From the NCBI GenBank assembly GCA_963827545.1, contig CAWHBI010000009.1, forward strand, positions 1 through 64,000: 64,000 nucleotides of DNA, read 5' to 3'. This document shows, one piece after another, positions 63,086 through 64,000 of this stretch (its first letter is position 1; the number at the start of each line of letters is the position of its first letter). The notes under the pieces were generated by a model. It had not been told where the DNA came from. It searched no databases and worked only from the letters and a program-made list of their open reading frames with translations. This DNA is from AWTP1-13 sp963827545. GTDB lineage: Bacteria; Pseudomonadota; Alphaproteobacteria; Rhizobiales; Hyphomicrobiaceae. A program made the position numbers and the translations under genes.

Positions 63086-63621
63086 GCACGCTCTCCTTTC
63101 CCGAGCGTCATGAGGTCGACCTGCTCAGCCGGTGCCTCGTCCTCGCCCGCCACCTCCAGGAACGCATAGGCGCGCAGCGGCTTGGGGCCAGCGCCGGGGG
63201 TGAGGGTGCGGAATGCCTCCCGGATGACTCCCTCCTCCCAGCGGCGCGACACGGCGGCCAGCATGCCCCTCGGATGATCGCTGAGCGAGGCTGCAAATGC
63301 GATCTCCTCCTCGGCTGCAGGGCGCGCTGTGGCGAGATCGGGCGCCCCGAACCGCTCGACCAGCCGCCGCGCAAGCAGCTCGACGGCCGCAGCTCGATCC
63401 TCATCGGTCGCCTCGACGATCTGCACCAGGGTCGACCAGCCGAGCAAGTCGACGCCCAGAAAGCCGCTGCGGAACGCCGCGCGGGTCTTGCCCTCGAGCG
63501 TTGCCGGATCGACGTGCGCAAACGCGAAGGCCCCCGACACGGCCCATTCACCGGGCTCGGCCGCCTTCTCAAATACGAAGGTGTCGGAAGGGTCGAGCCG
63601 GATGGTACGCAGCAGCTTCAT
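63082..63621 (-). CDS. DUF6505 protein
   Basis: This 179-residue protein starts MKLLRTIRLDPSDTFVFEKA and has WAVSGAFAFAHVDP and FRSGFLGVDLLGWSTLVQIVE, the DUF6505 pattern seen beside FDH in Rhizobiales. The function is unknown. ATG at 63621 overlaps the upstream ligase stop (ATGA). Confidence 0.8.
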   Translation of the reverse strand: MKLLRTIRLDPSDTFVFEKAAEPGEWAVSGAFAFAHVDPATLEGKTRAAFRSGFLGVDLLGWSTLVQIVEATDEDRAAAVELLARRLVERFGAPDLATARPAAEEEIAFAASLSDHPRGMLAAVSRRWEEGVIREAFRTLTPGAGPKPLRAYAFLEVAGEDEAPAEQVDLMTLGKGERA

Positions 63622-64000
63622 GTGCGCGGCCCCCCGGTTGCAGGGTCGAGCCACGACGGCCGCGCGAGAGCCTCCACCAGCGAATGGCGGTCGGGCTCGT
63701 GCTGGCCGCGCCAGCGCATCAGCAGGTCACCCTTGCCGTCAATGGACGGAATGGCGCCTTTTTCCAGCGTCAACCGCTCGAGATAATTCTTGGTCACGGT
63801 CGCGAACTCGTTTGATTGCCAGGCGTCGACGGCAACCATGAGATGGCGGGAAAAGCTCTCGACCAACCGGCCCGAGCCCAGATCATCGAAACCCTCCTCA
63901 TCGAGGGCGGCTCCGAGTGGCCGCAAGCCAGCCTCCTTCTCGCCCATGGCAACCGTGCGCACCATAGCGCCGAAAACCAGCCATTCGGGGGGTTCGTCCT
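63618..64000 (-). CDS. Biotin/lipoate-protein ligase-like protein (C-terminal part)
   Basis: The visible 126 residues are the C-terminal region of a biotin/lipoate ligase family protein with a DUF4444-type end: EWLVFGAMVRTVAMGEKEAGL, then RLVESFSRHLMVAVDAWQ and a late FATVTKNYLERL. The N-terminal catalytic part lies beyond the right edge. Such a gene is a usual companion of DUF6505 and FDH. Whether it modifies an FDH partner is unknown. Confidence 0.72.
   Translation of the reverse strand, partial: DEPPEWLVFGAMVRTVAMGEKEAGLRPLGAALDEEGFDDLGSGRLVESFSRHLMVAVDAWQSNEFATVTKNYLERLTLEKGAIPSIDGKGDLLMRWRGQHEPDRHSLVEALARPSWLDPATGGPRT

Overview
The window is a high-GC chromosomal segment of an alphaproteobacterium, most likely of the Hyphomicrobiales (Rhizobiales). 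The best evidence is the flagellar gene set: an FtcR/Rem-type regulator, FlaF, a DUF1217 protein, and the order ftcR-flgE-flgK-flgL-flaF-flgD-fliQ-flhA-fliR-flgJ-flgN, which is the Brucella/Rhizobium arrangement. Two phasins, a WS/DGAT enzyme, a CYP102 fusion and an FDH cluster with DUF3305/3306/6352/6505 fit the same group. No tRNA, rRNA, CRISPR array, integrase or complete insertion sequence was seen.

Layout. 1-14.3 kb: flagellar genes; motA (partial) faces DUF1217-flgF-fliI, and a long minus-strand run goes from ftcR to a FliL-like gene. 14.8-17.4 kb: a NitT/TauT-type ABC importer. 17.7-21.3 kb: a periplasmic copper-handling group (cupredoxin, DUF2946, outer-membrane barrel, two PCuAC-family proteins, a small membrane protein). 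21.3-27.0 kb: a peptide/nickel-type ABC importer on the minus strand. 27.2-31.3 kb: cyclase, class III CoA-transferase and ThDP-dependent lyase/decarboxylase, probably one catabolic operon. 31.4-41.7 kb: a lipid and storage-granule area (hydrolases, WS/DGAT, CYP102 P450-reductase fusion, two divergent phasins, acyl-CoA ligase) that also holds a perfect parS site. 42.0-51.4 kb: a tightly coupled plus-strand operon with a di-heme protein, a small exported protein, a Tat-exported DUF1501 protein, three polytopic GT87-like glycosyltransferases and a decaprenyl-phosphate phosphoribosyltransferase-like enzyme. 51.7-54.9 kb: cysH-cysD-cysN. 55.0-64.0 kb: a three-subunit formate dehydrogenase with a small Tat protein, an HTH-TorD fusion and a set of conserved accessory genes.

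The 42-51 kb operon is the best candidate for an undescribed system. It puts a DUF1501/c-type cytochrome pair next to polyprenyl-phosphate glycosylation enzymes of a kind best known from actinobacterial arabinan and mannan assembly. Other notable items are palindromic repeats (twin hairpins between flhA and fliQ; an 18-bp inverted pair of GGGGTCAGACCCC units at 29.55-29.62 kb), a CysN with a C-terminal membrane helix, a WS/DGAT with a lysine/alanine-rich tail, and possible operators next to several genes.

Sequence quality matters here. Eleven reading-frame breaks were found in otherwise conserved genes (motA, an ABC ATPase, its binding protein with six, the cyclase, cysD, fdoG). Every one is repaired by deleting a single base, and seven lie between 23.2 and 24.75 kb. 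Sequencing or assembly error is more likely than gene decay.
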